Source: JACDAL01 sp963849115
Lineage (GTDB): Bacteria; Actinomycetota; CADDZG01; WHSQ01
Assembly (NCBI GenBank): GCA_963849115.1
Contig: CAWKGK010000009.1
Span: 930,001-994,000 of the forward strand
Reading direction: 5' to 3'
Length of the DNA stretch: 64,000 bases
A model generated the notes under the pieces. That model was not told the origin of the DNA. It ran no database searches and was given only the letters and a program-made list of their open reading frames with translations. The translations under genes were made by a program, and so were the position numbers. Of this stretch, positions 1 through 8,253 are shown piece by piece; position 1 is the first letter of the stretch; every line of letters begins with the position of its first letter.

Positions 1-188
1 ACATCCGGCGTGTGGTGATTGCCGGTCTGGCTACCGACTACTGCGTCAAGGAGACGGCGATCGATGCGGTCGCGCTCGGCTTCGAGGCAAGTGTGAGGCG
101 GGCCGCGGTCCGGGCCGTGAATCTCCAGCCGGGCGACGATCAGCGCGCTTTCGAGGCCATGGCTGAGGCGGGCGCACTCGTTACCTAA
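1..188 (+). CDS. pncA: Nicotinamidase, C-terminal fragment (5' end outside window)
   Basis: Only the last 61 codons are present, read from position 3 to the TAA at 186-188. The fragment contains GLATDYCVKETAIDA, the isochorismatase-fold segment carrying the catalytic cysteine of nicotinamidases, followed by the usual amphipathic C-terminal end. The family hydrolyses nicotinamide to nicotinate in NAD salvage. Other cysteine hydrolases share the fold, but the TDYCV context favours PncA. The stop codon forms the first three bases of a dispersed structured element (186-380). Confidence 0.8.
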   Translation, partial: IRRVVIAGLATDYCVKETAIDAVALGFEASVRRAAVRAVNLQPGDDQRAFEAMAEAGALVT

Positions 189-380
189 GTGCACCTCCCC
201 ATAAATACGGTGGCATTCGAGCGCCTCTGCATCCCCGGCGTTCCACGGCTCCGCCGGGGTCGGAATTGGGATTCAATCTGTCGCTCACGTGGCTTCCAGG
301 TACGCAGCGCTCCTCCCGCCTGGCGAATCGGGCGCAGTGACGATCTCGGTGCGCACCGTATTTCCGGTGCGGAGCACTGA
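186..380 (+). repeat. Dispersed structured intergenic element, copy A (195 bp)
   Basis: Starts TAAGTGCACCTCCCC at the pncA stop and ends CGGTGCGGAGCACT. It aligns along its whole length with the reverse complement of 23308-23474 and, more loosely, with 44458-44625, apart from an extra stretch of about 28 bp near 235-280. That extra part contains a perfect 7-bp hairpin (CCCCGGC 233-239 / GCCGGGG 253-259) that could terminate pncA. A second hairpin, GCACCG 353-358 / CGGTGC 365-370, matches the 3' stem of copy B. No gene is visible in 189-414. Function is unknown: a MITE-like element or a structured RNA are both possible. Confidence 0.75.
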
Positions 381-414
381 GTTGACGTTAGGCACCCTCG
401 AGCCGACCCTAAGG

Positions 415-1479
415 TCACGGACTGAGCTCGGCCAGTGCCTCCTGCAGGACATCTCCATCGAGGGCGGTGGCCGTGGCTCCACGGTGGCCCGTCATGGTCT
501 CGGCTTGGAGGACCGCGTTCACTATCGCCTCCTCGGTGGCGTCGATGACCGCGTCGAAGAGGTGATTGATGAGTTCGTCGGACAGCATCGCCAGTGAGAT
601 CGACGGCGACTGTTCCAGCAGGCCCCGATTCCCAGTGGCGAAGGCGATCGCGAGGTCTCCGGAGGAGTTCTCGCCGACCCCGCCGGTGCGCGCGATACCG
701 AAGGCCGTGCGCGCCGCAAGGCGGTCGCACTGGTGGGGCAGCAGGGGAGCGTCGGTGGCGGCCACGATGATGATCGAGCTGCTGGGAGGCCAGGTCCGTT
801 CGGATGTGGGAAGGGGCACGCGGGTTTTGGTCAGCCGCTCGCCCACCGGGAGCCCGATGACTCGAAAGCGCTCCCGGCGCCCGTGATTTGCCTGGACCAG
901 GACCCCCACGATGCAGTCGGCCTGCTCGACACGCCGAGACGAGGTGCCGATGCCGCCCTTGAACTCGTGGCAGATCATGCCGGTCCCGCCGCCCACGTTT
1001 CCCTCTGGGACCGGGCCGGAGGCGGCCGAAGCTAGGGCCGAGTGCAGGTGGTCCGAGGCGACATGCATTCCGTGGATGTCGTTGAGATCACCGTCCCAGG
1101 TCTCGCCCACCACCGGCAGACCCCCAGTGCGACCAGTCGAGCACAGAGCGTCGCGCACGACCCCCACGCTGAAGGTGTTGGTGATCGCGATCGGCGAGCT
1201 CAGCATGCCCGATTCCCGCACCCACTCGAGCCCGGTGAGCTCTCCGTTGCCGTTGATCCGATGGCATCCGGCGAAGAGGGGTTCGGCTCCCATGTCGCCG
1301 GGGTGGGGCAGGACCACGGTGACCCCCGTGCGGACGGACTCGCCTTCGCTCAGAGTCGTGTGGCCAACCTCCACACCGGGAACATCGGTGATCGCATTGA
1401 ACTGCCCGGGAGGCAGCTCTCCGATCTCGATGCCGAGCTCGCGAGCGCGCATTTCCGGCAACCATACGGGGAGACGCAC
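415..1479 (-). CDS. P1 family peptidase (S58, DmpA/BapA-like aminopeptidase)
   Basis: 354 residues, the usual length of S58 peptidases, which are Ntn-fold enzymes that self-cleave before a nucleophilic Ser and remove N-terminal or beta-amino residues from peptides. The N-terminal part shows the family pattern ITDVPGVEVGHTTL and the glycine-rich VGGGTGMICHEFKGGIG; the likely processing site and nucleophile lie in GGVGENSSGDLAIAFATGN near residue 270. The start used is GTG at 1479. A second in-frame ATG at 1452 (MRARELGIEIGEL), 8 nt after a TATGGT box, is a plausible alternative and would give 345 residues. The gene is divergent from the LON-domain gene with only 20 bp between them, so the promoters overlap. 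Confidence 0.85.
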   Translation of the reverse strand: MRLPVWLPEMRARELGIEIGELPPGQFNAITDVPGVEVGHTTLSEGESVRTGVTVVLPHPGDMGAEPLFAGCHRINGNGELTGLEWVRESGMLSSPIAITNTFSVGVVRDALCSTGRTGGLPVVGETWDGDLNDIHGMHVASDHLHSALASAASGPVPEGNVGGGTGMICHEFKGGIGTSSRRVEQADCIVGVLVQANHGRRERFRVIGLPVGERLTKTRVPLPTSERTWPPSSSIIIVAATDAPLLPHQCDRLAARTAFGIARTGGVGENSSGDLAIAFATGNRGLLEQSPSISLAMLSDELINHLFDAVIDATEEAIVNAVLQAETMTGHRGATATALDGDVLQEALAELSP

Positions 1480-1499
1480 AGAGGTCGTAGCCTTCGGGC

Positions 1500-2108
1500 A
1501 TGGCGGAGATAGGGCTCTTCCCGCTGGGTGTGGCTTTGCTCCCCTCGGAGGTGCTACCCCTGCACATCTTCGAGGACCGCTACCGGGAGCTGATCGAGGA
1601 GTGCATCTCCGGGCCGACGCCGTTCGGGCTGCTCTACGCCGACGAGGCGGGGATGCGCTCCGTGGGCACCGAGGCCAGAGTCGCCCACGTCCTCGATCGC
1701 TTCGACGACGGCCGTCTCAACATCGCAGTCCTGGGCATCGAACGTTTTCGCGTCGTCCGGCTCACCGAGGGCAGGTCCTTCGGTACTGCCGAGGTCGAGC
1801 CTTGGGCCGACGAGCAGGACGACGGCCCGGTCTCTCCGATCGAAGCGTGCGTGGCCGCGGCCGACCGGATCGCCGCCGCCTCGGAGGTGGATTCGGAGGC
1901 CGATTTCTCGGGGGCCCGGTCGGCCTTCGAGCTGGCGGCGCGTATCCAGCTTCCAGAGGGAGTCAAGCAAGAGTTAATCGAGATGCGCTCGGAGAGGCGG
2001 CGTTTGGCGCGGCTTCAGGACTTGCTCGAGCGCTTCGCCGTAGTGCTCGAGCGAAGAAACGAGATACGGATACGAGCCGCCGGGAACGGCCGAGCCGAGT
2101 TGAGCTAG
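1500..2108 (+). CDS. Stand-alone LON substrate-binding (N-terminal) domain protein
   Basis: 202 residues beginning IGLFPLGVALLPSEVLPLHIF, the signature of the N-terminal substrate-binding domain of Lon protease, with no AAA+ or protease domain. It has the typical length of stand-alone LON-domain proteins of actinobacteria, whose role is not well established; protein quality control is a guess. A TAGCCT -10 box at 1488-1493 lies 6 nt before the ATG and there is no Shine-Dalgarno sequence, so the mRNA is probably leaderless. The DEAD-box gene converges on it, with 31 bp between stops. Confidence 0.88.
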   Translation: MAEIGLFPLGVALLPSEVLPLHIFEDRYRELIEECISGPTPFGLLYADEAGMRSVGTEARVAHVLDRFDDGRLNIAVLGIERFRVVRLTEGRSFGTAEVEPWADEQDDGPVSPIEACVAAADRIAAASEVDSEADFSGARSAFELAARIQLPEGVKQELIEMRSERRRLARLQDLLERFAVVLERRNEIRIRAAGNGRAELS

Positions 2109-2139
2109 GCCCTGACCTCGGGCACCAGGATTGCCTGAA

Positions 2140-3336
2140 TTATCTGCGGCCCAGGCCTCGCGAGCGGCGACCTTTGCGGGACGCGTAGAGGACGCGTGGG
2201 GGCGTGATGGCCATCCCCTCCTCCTGGAACTGCGCTCCCAGCTTCAGCCGGGAGGCCAGACGTCCGACCTCGTAGCGCTGGTCGGGCAGCACGAAGGTGA
2301 TGCCGGTGCCGCTGCGCCCGGCCCGGGCCGTTCTCCCTACCCTGTGTACGTAGCTCTTGTCGTCCTCGGGGGGATCGAAGTTGAATACGTGCGTGATCGA
2401 GCTCAGGTCGAGCCCTCGAGCGGCGACGTCGGTGGCGATCAGCGTGTCCGCGTCACCGCGGCCGAAGCGCTCGACTGCCCGGGTGCGGGCCGCCTGGGTC
2501 ATGTCGCCGTGCAACGCCAGCGCCGAGACACCCTGGGCCTTGAGCTTGCGAACGAGCCTGTCGGCGCCTCGCTTCGTACGCACGAACACGAGGGCGAGTC
2601 CCCGCTCGGCCATGAGCTCGGCGGCGAGAACCGCCACCTTGGTGTCGGTGGTGACGGGGATGAAGCGGTGAGCGACCTCGTCGACAGTCTGAGCCTTACC
2701 GACCACTTCGTGACGGACCGCATCTGTGGTGTAGGCGCGCGCCAGCCGACCGGCCTCGCCGTCGAGGGTGGCCGAGAAGAACATCGTTTGGCGCTTCTTG
2801 GGGAGTCGGCGCACGATCTGATTGACCTGGGGAAGAAAGCCCATGTCGAGCATGCGGTCGGCCTCATCGAGAATGAAGATGGAGACCTTGGAGAGGTTGA
2901 GCATCCGCCGGTCGGCCAGGTCCTCGAGGCGACCCGGGGTGGCGACCAGAATATGTGCCCTCTCCGCTATGCGGGCCTGGCTGCGCAGATCTACTCCGCC
3001 GTAGACGGGCGCGACACGTAGTTTGCGGGCACGTGCCAGCGCGGTGAGCTCCTCCGTCACCTGTAGGGCCAGCTCGCGCGTGGGGGTCAGGATCACGGCC
3101 GAAGGGCGAGGGCCTGAGGGCTCGAGGCGCTCGACGATGGGCACAGCGAAGGCGATCGTCTTGCCAGAGCCCGTCCTCGACTTGGCCAGCACGTCACGAC
3201 CCGCGAGGGCATCCGGGAGTACCAGCGTTTGGACGGGGAAGGGCTCGACCACGCCCCGGCTTTCGAGAGCGCGCACCACGGCGTGGGACGCGCCCAAATC
3301 GGAAAAGGTGGCGCGAGAGGTTTCTTGTAATGCCAT
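2140..3336 (-). CDS. DEAD/DEAH-box RNA helicase
   Basis: 398 residues from the ATG at 3336, which is preceded by AAGGAG at good spacing; an in-frame ATG 75 bp upstream lacks this support. Motifs in order: Q motif (FSDLGASHAVVRALESRG..PFPVQ), motif I AKSRTGSGKT, PTRELALQ, motif II DEAD, motif III SAT, and HRVGRTARAG (motif VI). The C-terminal tail is short and basic (SRKGRRSRGLGRR), consistent with RNA contact. Such RhlE/CsdA-like helicases remodel rRNA or mRNA, often in cold or ribosome assembly; which role applies here cannot be told. Confidence 0.95.
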   Translation of the reverse strand: MALQETSRATFSDLGASHAVVRALESRGVVEPFPVQTLVLPDALAGRDVLAKSRTGSGKTIAFAVPIVERLEPSGPRPSAVILTPTRELALQVTEELTALARARKLRVAPVYGGVDLRSQARIAERAHILVATPGRLEDLADRRMLNLSKVSIFILDEADRMLDMGFLPQVNQIVRRLPKKRQTMFFSATLDGEAGRLARAYTTDAVRHEVVGKAQTVDEVAHRFIPVTTDTKVAVLAAELMAERGLALVFVRTKRGADRLVRKLKAQGVSALALHGDMTQAARTRAVERFGRGDADTLIATDVAARGLDLSSITHVFNFDPPEDDKSYVHRVGRTARAGRSGTGITFVLPDQRYEVGRLASRLKLGAQFQEEGMAITPPRVLYASRKGRRSRGLGRR

Positions 3337-3516
3337 TGGTTTCTCAACTCCTTGCGATACAGGGACGGATCCGCCCTGTTCGATTCGCAGGAGATGATCA
3401 GGCAGACCCACGGTCGCTCTTTTCGCGACCTGACGTCATTGTAGCAGGCTAGGCGCTGGAAGTAACTGCCTGAAATAGCTATGGTGCCGGAGTCCGATTC
3501 CCGGCACAATTTCACT

Positions 3517-4077
3517 ATGACTGTTGGGGGCAGGGACGACGCGTCCCGCGAGCGGGCGCTGCACGACCTCCGCACGCCTTTGAGCGTGATCAAGGGCTCG
3601 GTGGACGTTCTTCGGCGGCATTGGCACGACCTCGACCAGGATCGGCGGACAGAGCTGCTGGAGCGAGCGCTGGTCAACGTCGAAGACCTGGCCGCGGCCA
3701 TCGACCTAGCCCATGGGCCCGTCCGTGAAGGGGGAGGCCGGGTGCGGTTGGAGGAAGTCGAAGTCGCCCGCACTCGTGCGGGGCTGCGTGCCCGGGTGGT
3801 TGTGAGCGTGGACGGGGCCATGCAGCGGGGCGAGGGGGCGGGGACGGCCCCCCGTGCGGTCGTGGAGGCGACGCTCGACGCCTTGCGCACCGTCGTGGGC
3901 AGGGGAGCGGTCGTCGAGGAGGTCGACATCGTCTCCTGCGGTGAAGAGCGCGTCGCGGCAGTCGTTCTGGCGTGGGGCGACCGGAGCCTAGCGGGCTCGG
4001 CACTGGTGGGGTCCGACGACGCCGGGGCGCTGTGCCGGGCCACGCTTCAGGCGCTCAACCGGGCGGTGGGCGCTTAG
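3517..4077 (+). CDS. Orphan HisKA-like (H-box) protein with C-terminal LeuA-dimer-like domain
   Basis: 186 residues from the ATG at 3517, chosen because a CACAAT -10-like box ends 6 nt upstream; an in-frame ATG at 3481 would add 12 residues. Residues 10-55 (ERALHDLRTPLSVIKGSVDVL) match the dimerisation/H-box helices of histidine kinases with His15, but there is no HATPase domain. Residues about 70-186 show alternating beta strands and the pattern AVVEATLDALRTVVG..VVEEVDIV, resembling the LeuA allosteric-dimer fold. It may act as a phosphotransfer or dimerisation adaptor; this is inference and the second domain assignment is tentative. Confidence 0.6.
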   Translation: MTVGGRDDASRERALHDLRTPLSVIKGSVDVLRRHWHDLDQDRRTELLERALVNVEDLAAAIDLAHGPVREGGGRVRLEEVEVARTRAGLRARVVVSVDGAMQRGEGAGTAPRAVVEATLDALRTVVGRGAVVEEVDIVSCGEERVAAVVLAWGDRSLAGSALVGSDDAGALCRATLQALNRAVGA

Positions 4078-4113
4078 CCGGCTAGGCCGAACAGCCTATG
4101 GGGCGGGCTCGCC

Positions 4114-4152
4114 GGTGGCTAACCTGCGACGGTCCACTCTGAGCCACCTTTT
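4114..4152 (+). terminator. Hairpin plus T-run after the H-box gene
   Basis: GGTGGCT (4114-4120) pairs with AGCCACC (4142-4148) and is followed by TTTT, resembling a rho-independent terminator with a long 21-nt loop. It lies between two convergent genes (stops at 4077 and 4188). Confidence 0.5.
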
Positions 4153-4187
4153 GGAGAGAGCGAGACGGAGGTCGCAGCCCCGGCTTT

Positions 4188-5156
4188 CTAGATCCTGAAC
4201 TTGCTGCGGTGGTCGTTCTCGGGCCGTAGCTGCTGCAGCTCCAAAGCCATCTCCTCGGCCTGCGAGCGTGCCCGCTGCAGCTCGGTCTGCCACCAGCGCG
4301 AGAGCGTCGAGAGGTCTGAAAGCTCCTTCTCCGCTAGCTCTTTGAGATGCTGAGCGGTCGCAAGCTCGGTTTTCAGCTCCGAGATGCCGGCCGCCGAGTT
4401 CTCGAACTCTTTTAGGCGCTTGCTCAAGGCCTTGGCATCGGCTTCCAGTCGGCTGCGAGCGGCCCGGGCCCCTTCCAACTCCGCCGCAAGCGAATGGAGC
4501 TCGTCTGCGAGGCCCTCGAGCTCCGCTATACGTTCCTCCCGGCGGCGCAGCTCTTTCTCGACCTCTTCGCGTCTACCGATCTCTTCGTTCAGCCGAGCCT
4601 GCAGGGCCTCACCCTTGGCAAGGTCCTTCTCCAAGGCGCCTTGTTCGGTCTTGGCACGCTCCAGCCCTGCCTCGGCGTCCTCTCTGCGCTTGCGTTCCTC
4701 CCGCAGAGAAGCCTGCGCGGAGTCGAGCTCACCCGAGCGCCTGCCTGCGTCCTTGAGCCGAGCGCGCAGCTTCTTGATCTCGCTCTCACTCTCGGCCCGC
4801 CGCTCCCGCTCCGACCTGAGCTTGGAGGCGCTCTCCTCGAGCTGGGATTTGTCTCGCTGAAGGTTCTTGACCTGAGTTCGAAGTTTCTTGATCTCGATCT
4901 CGAGGCGGCGCTCGTCGGGGGCAGGGGCCTTGTCGCCGCCCCACAGGCGGCCCTTTCTCGACGCGTTCTTGAGCTTCTCGGTGGCCGATTGGTGGCGGGC
5001 TCGTTCAGCTTCGAGCTCGGCGATCAGCTCGTCGCGAGCCGCGCGCGCTGCCGTCAGCTGTTCCAGCAGCCAGTTTTGTTCTGGGACGTCGGCGCTGCCC
5101 CACCCGATCGTGACGCCGTCGTCTGGTTCGTCTATTTGTTTGTCTTGCTTGTCCAT
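4188..5156 (-). CDS. Long coiled-coil protein of unknown function
   Basis: 322 residues from the ATG at 5156, which follows a GGGGGA Shine-Dalgarno-like sequence; an in-frame GTG 24 bp upstream is less likely. After an acidic N-terminus (DKQDKQIDEPDDG), residues from about 35 to the end are nearly continuous heptad-rich sequence full of E, K, R, L and A, with a short break near residues 65-80 (RKGRLWGGDKAPAPDE). There is no membrane segment and no catalytic motif. Its neighbours, a DUF4388 protein and a membrane-anchored coiled-coil protein, suggest a scaffold or cell-organisation role; this is inference only. Confidence 0.75.
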   Translation of the reverse strand: MDKQDKQIDEPDDGVTIGWGSADVPEQNWLLEQLTAARAARDELIAELEAERARHQSATEKLKNASRKGRLWGGDKAPAPDERRLEIEIKKLRTQVKNLQRDKSQLEESASKLRSERERRAESESEIKKLRARLKDAGRRSGELDSAQASLREERKRREDAEAGLERAKTEQGALEKDLAKGEALQARLNEEIGRREEVEKELRRREERIAELEGLADELHSLAAELEGARAARSRLEADAKALSKRLKEFENSAAGISELKTELATAQHLKELAEKELSDLSTLSRWWQTELQRARSQAEEMALELQQLRPENDHRSKFRI

Positions 5157-5271
5157 GCCAAGTCCCCCGGTTTTTACCAAAAGTCAGTATGCCACCGGGA
5201 GGAGGTTCGAGTCCAGGCACCCGAACCTATTAGGGGTCGCCAGAACTACGTAGTCTCCATATGAACCCTGC

Positions 5272-6084
5272 TCACAGGGCGACGCGCGGGACGGCGTCGT
5301 CGGTCAAGTCGATCACCGCCGGGGGTAGAGGCGGTCTCCAATCGGGAGAACGTGTGCCCGACAATGCAGAGGCTGAGGGGGCAGGGATCAGCGGATGAGC
5401 GCCCTCGCTCTCTCGACCGTCCAGGAGCGTCACGAGGCCCGCTGCGACGAAGCCGCGCAGGGCCGCGAACACGGCGCGCTGATCGAGGCCCAGCTCCGCT
5501 GCGATCTCCGAGATGCGCCGGCTCCCGTTCACTAGTGACACGAGGCTCCATTCTTCGATGGTGAACAGAATCGAGCCTTGGGCGACCCTGCCCGGGCGCG
5601 GGGCTCGGAGCACGGGAACCATCGCTCCGAGCGCGTTTGTGCACCACTCGATCAACTCATGAACATCACACAGGACGCGCGGCGAAAGGACTTGAAGTCC
5701 GCTCTCGAACACGAACTCCTCGCCCTCCATGTGAAACAGTAGGAACACGACCTCCCGAATCTGCTTGGTGACCACGGCATCGAAATCTTCGCGATCTACG
5801 AGATTCCACTTGAACAGGACCGATTCGAGACTCTCTCCGTGCTCCGCGCAGTAGTCGAGCGCGCGGTCGAGGTCCTCCTCCGATAGTTTTCGCGCACGCA
5901 CCAGCCTGCTTCCGAGTCCTTCTCTCGAAAAGCTGGACTCGACGGCGTAGATGCGGCCATCCGCGAAATAGACGTGGTTGGGCACCGAGGAAACGATGAC
6001 GGTAAGCCTTCCGGTCTTGACGCAGCGCGCCAACAACCAAAAGACCTCCGGAAGCCCGAAGTCGGCCAGATTTCCCCTTAGCAC
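5272..6084 (-). CDS. DUF4388 (PATAN-like) domain protein
   Basis: 270 residues. The N-terminal GNLADFGLPEVFWLLARCVKTGRLTV segment, followed by VYFADGRIYAVESS, is typical of DUF4388, a domain found in signalling and polarity proteins. The middle part is helical (LSEEDLDRALDYC..); residues about 180-225 (ILFTIEEWSLVSLVNG..RISEIAAELGLDQRAVFAALRGFVAAGLVTL) look like a winged-helix-type module, and the Pro-rich tail is probably disordered. The start is GTG at 6084, 7 nt after a CATACT -10 box, which suggests leaderless initiation. It diverges from the membrane coiled-coil gene at 6134. Confidence 0.8.
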   Translation of the reverse strand: MLRGNLADFGLPEVFWLLARCVKTGRLTVIVSSVPNHVYFADGRIYAVESSFSREGLGSRLVRARKLSEEDLDRALDYCAEHGESLESVLFKWNLVDREDFDAVVTKQIREVVFLLFHMEGEEFVFESGLQVLSPRVLCDVHELIEWCTNALGAMVPVLRAPRPGRVAQGSILFTIEEWSLVSLVNGSRRISEIAAELGLDQRAVFAALRGFVAAGLVTLLDGRESEGAHPLIPAPSASALSGTRSPDWRPPLPPAVIDLTDDAVPRVAL

Positions 6085-6133
6085 CAGGGGGAGTATGCCA
6101 TAATCAGCCAGGCCCAGATAGGAACCGGAGCCC

Positions 6134-8167
6134 TTGGGTCGACGCAGCGATCTACATCGCCAGATCTACTTCGCCAGATCTACATCGACCGGCCTACACG
6201 ATCGTCAACACACGACCGAGCGGGTCGGTCAGAACGAAGGGCTACGGGGCACGAACTTGCGAGGGGCGACACCGGCATCCGCGAGCGGCATCGGACGACA
6301 GGCTGGCGCGGTCTTCCTGTCACTCATGTTCGTCCTCCTCTTCGCTCCGCACAAAGCGGGAGCAAGCGCTCGGGCGGAGACCGACGTCAATCCCTTGATG
6401 ATTCGAACTGTGCCGCGCTTGGAAGGGGTTGCGGTGGCCGTGGACGGAAAGGTTTATAAGACCGATTCCCATGGGCTAATGGTCATTCCGTTGCCGCGCA
6501 ACGGTGTCTATGAGCTTCGGCTGGAAACACCCGAAGTTAGAGTGCCGGGGAGAAAACTTAGTTTTGCGTTGTGGTCGGACGGAAACGAAAACATAGCTCG
6601 CGATATCAAGGTCGTCAGGTTCGTCCTGCTGGAGATTGCGTTCGAGGAGAGCTACCCGCTCAACTTCACCGATGAAGGCGGCCCTCCGCTCGACATCACC
6701 GCGGTCTCATCGGCCACCTTCGTCGACGACCTTGGTAAGAGGCACAGAACGATTCCTGCTCAGGACCCCTGGCTGCAAGCCACAAGGATCCACGATGCGG
6801 GAGTTGGCTTCGAGAAGGAAAGGATCCGCTATCGGCTGGAACGGGCGGTGGTGGGCGGTGCCGACGCCGCGCCCGAGCCCCCCGAGGTGCTGGAAGGGGA
6901 TCCTGTTAAACACTGGCGCGTCCCTTTGGAGCTACATTCCCTCTCTGTTAGCGTCACCGATGCTTTCTTGAGGGGGCCTTCGGGAGCGGCGCTCAGCGTT
7001 CAGTTCCCGGACGGGCACCTCGAGCGCAAGGCGCTCGACCAAGGCCGAGCGAAAATACACGGACTACCTGCCGGCAGCTACCGGATCAGGGCGGAGGGCG
7101 ATGGGATCTCGAGGTTCAAGAGCGTCACGGTTGACGGTCCCGCCGTTGCCTCCATCAGGCTGTTGAGCTGGCTCGACATTCTGCTTGTGACTCTCGTGGG
7201 GGCGATTGTCACCGTTGCGTTGTTGCAGCTGGCCAAGCTTCCCGAATTGCAACCACGTCTCGAAATGCTCAAATTATCGAGACGGCGGGGCCGCCATTCG
7301 ATGCGGGGCACGATGGCCGAGGACAGAGACGGGGACGGGCTCTCTGCGCGACGGCTCGAGCTCGCCGACCTGCGCGAGCGTGAGCCGGTCGAAAGTCGCG
7401 AGCGTGAGCCGGTCGAAAGTCGCGAGCGTGAGCAGGCCGAAAGTCGCGAGCGTGAGCAGGCCGAAAGTCGCGAGCGTGAGCTCGCTGAATTGCAGGAGAA
7501 CCTGGGGGCCGCGCGCGCCGAGCGTAGCGCCATCGAGGACCAGCTCAAGCGGGTGCTCACCGACCTCTTGCGGATACAGGACGGCAGGACGCAGGAATCC
7601 GATGTCCGCGAGCGCCTCGAGGGCGAACGCGTTGGCCTCCTGGAGCAAGCGGAGCAGAGAAGGCGCGACGCCGAGCACGCCCGAGAGGAAGCGCAGAGAC
7701 TTCGGGATCAGCTCGAAGGCGCTCGTTGGTCGCAGCTCCTGCACAGCGAAGGGGCCTCCGGGAGCAGCGAGCTCGCGTCCCAGCTGGAGGGTTACCGGCG
7801 CAACGTCAACCAGCTCGAGGGGGAGCTCCAGCGCGTACAACGGGAGCTACAGGAGGAACGGGCGGCGAAGCAGGTCATGCGCTCCGAGCTCGAGAAAAGA
7901 CGGCTGCAGCTCGAGAATCTGTCGCGCGAGAAGGAGCTGGTGACGAAGAAGCTCGTGCGCGCCGAGCAGCAGCTCGAGCTGATCGAGGGCATCCGCACGG
8001 AGCGGGACGACCTGCTGGCGCAGCTCGAATCCCAGGACCAAGCGGGCGAGAGAATGGCGGCGTCGTTTCAGAGCTTGCTCGAAAGGCTTGCCAGCGAGTC
8101 GCGCGTACGAGGGCCGAGGCGCCCGAGCCGGGAGTCAGACTCGGGACCTCCGCGGGGCTCCCCTTAG
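6134..8167 (+). CDS. Membrane-anchored coiled-coil protein with octapeptide repeat
   Basis: 677 residues from a TTG at 6134; the true start is uncertain, since a TTG near 6256 (LRGATPASASG) is also possible. A hydrophobic segment near residues 58-75 (VFLSLMFVLLFAP) looks like a signal sequence. Residues about 90-340 form a beta-rich, probably extracytoplasmic region with carboxypeptidase-regulatory-like stretches (GLPAGSYRIRAEGDG). A second membrane span lies near 347-366, and the rest (about 400-650) is cytoplasmic coiled coil beginning with four REREPVES/REREQAES repeats. I recognise no family. The topology would link an outer sensor-like part to an inner coiled coil; function unknown. Confidence 0.65.
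   Translation: MGRRSDLHRQIYFARSTSTGLHDRQHTTERVGQNEGLRGTNLRGATPASASGIGRQAGAVFLSLMFVLLFAPHKAGASARAETDVNPLMIRTVPRLEGVAVAVDGKVYKTDSHGLMVIPLPRNGVYELRLETPEVRVPGRKLSFALWSDGNENIARDIKVVRFVLLEIAFEESYPLNFTDEGGPPLDITAVSSATFVDDLGKRHRTIPAQDPWLQATRIHDAGVGFEKERIRYRLERAVVGGADAAPEPPEVLEGDPVKHWRVPLELHSLSVSVTDAFLRGPSGAALSVQFPDGHLERKALDQGRAKIHGLPAGSYRIRAEGDGISRFKSVTVDGPAVASIRLLSWLDILLVTLVGAIVTVALLQLAKLPELQPRLEMLKLSRRRGRHSMRGTMAEDRDGDGLSARRLELADLREREPVESREREPVESREREQAESREREQAESRERELAELQENLGAARAERSAIEDQLKRVLTDLLRIQDGRTQESDVRERLEGERVGLLEQAEQRRRDAEHAREEAQRLRDQLEGARWSQLLHSEGASGSSELASQLEGYRRNVNQLEGELQRVQRELQEERAAKQVMRSELEKRRLQLENLSREKELVTKKLVRAEQQLELIEGIRTERDDLLAQLESQDQAGERMAASFQSLLERLASESRVRGPRRPSRESDSGPPRGSP
7373..7468 (+). 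repeat. Four tandem 24-bp repeats inside the coiled-coil gene
   Basis: CGCGAGCG recurs at 7373, 7397, 7421, 7445 and 7469, an exact 24-bp period. Units 1-2 encode REREPVES and units 3-4 REREQAES, with a partial fifth unit. The reading frame is kept, so copy-number change would add or remove eight residues at the start of the cytoplasmic coiled coil. Confidence 0.9.
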
Positions 8168-8190
8168 CCTCTCCTCCAACCCCACAACGT

Positions 8191-8235
8191 CGAGTGGTGG
8201 CAGGATGACCACACTGAGCATCTCACCACCACTCG
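8191..8235. terminator. Bidirectional hairpin between convergent genes (family GCCGAGTGGTGG)
   Basis: CGAGTGGTGG (8191-8200) pairs perfectly with CCACCACTCG (8226-8235). It lies between the stops of the coiled-coil gene (8167, +) and the ABC permease (8254, -). The same stem sequence occurs after rnpB at 45078-45126, again between convergent genes. Confidence 0.6.
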
Positions 8236-8253
8236 GCAAATCAGCTACCGGCG

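Noticed and set aside
911..2188. Long open frame on the plus strand across the S58 peptidase and LON genes
   Set aside because: It is the opposite-strand or out-of-frame shadow of two genes with clear family motifs; its translation is Arg/Pro/Ser-rich with no recognisable domain.
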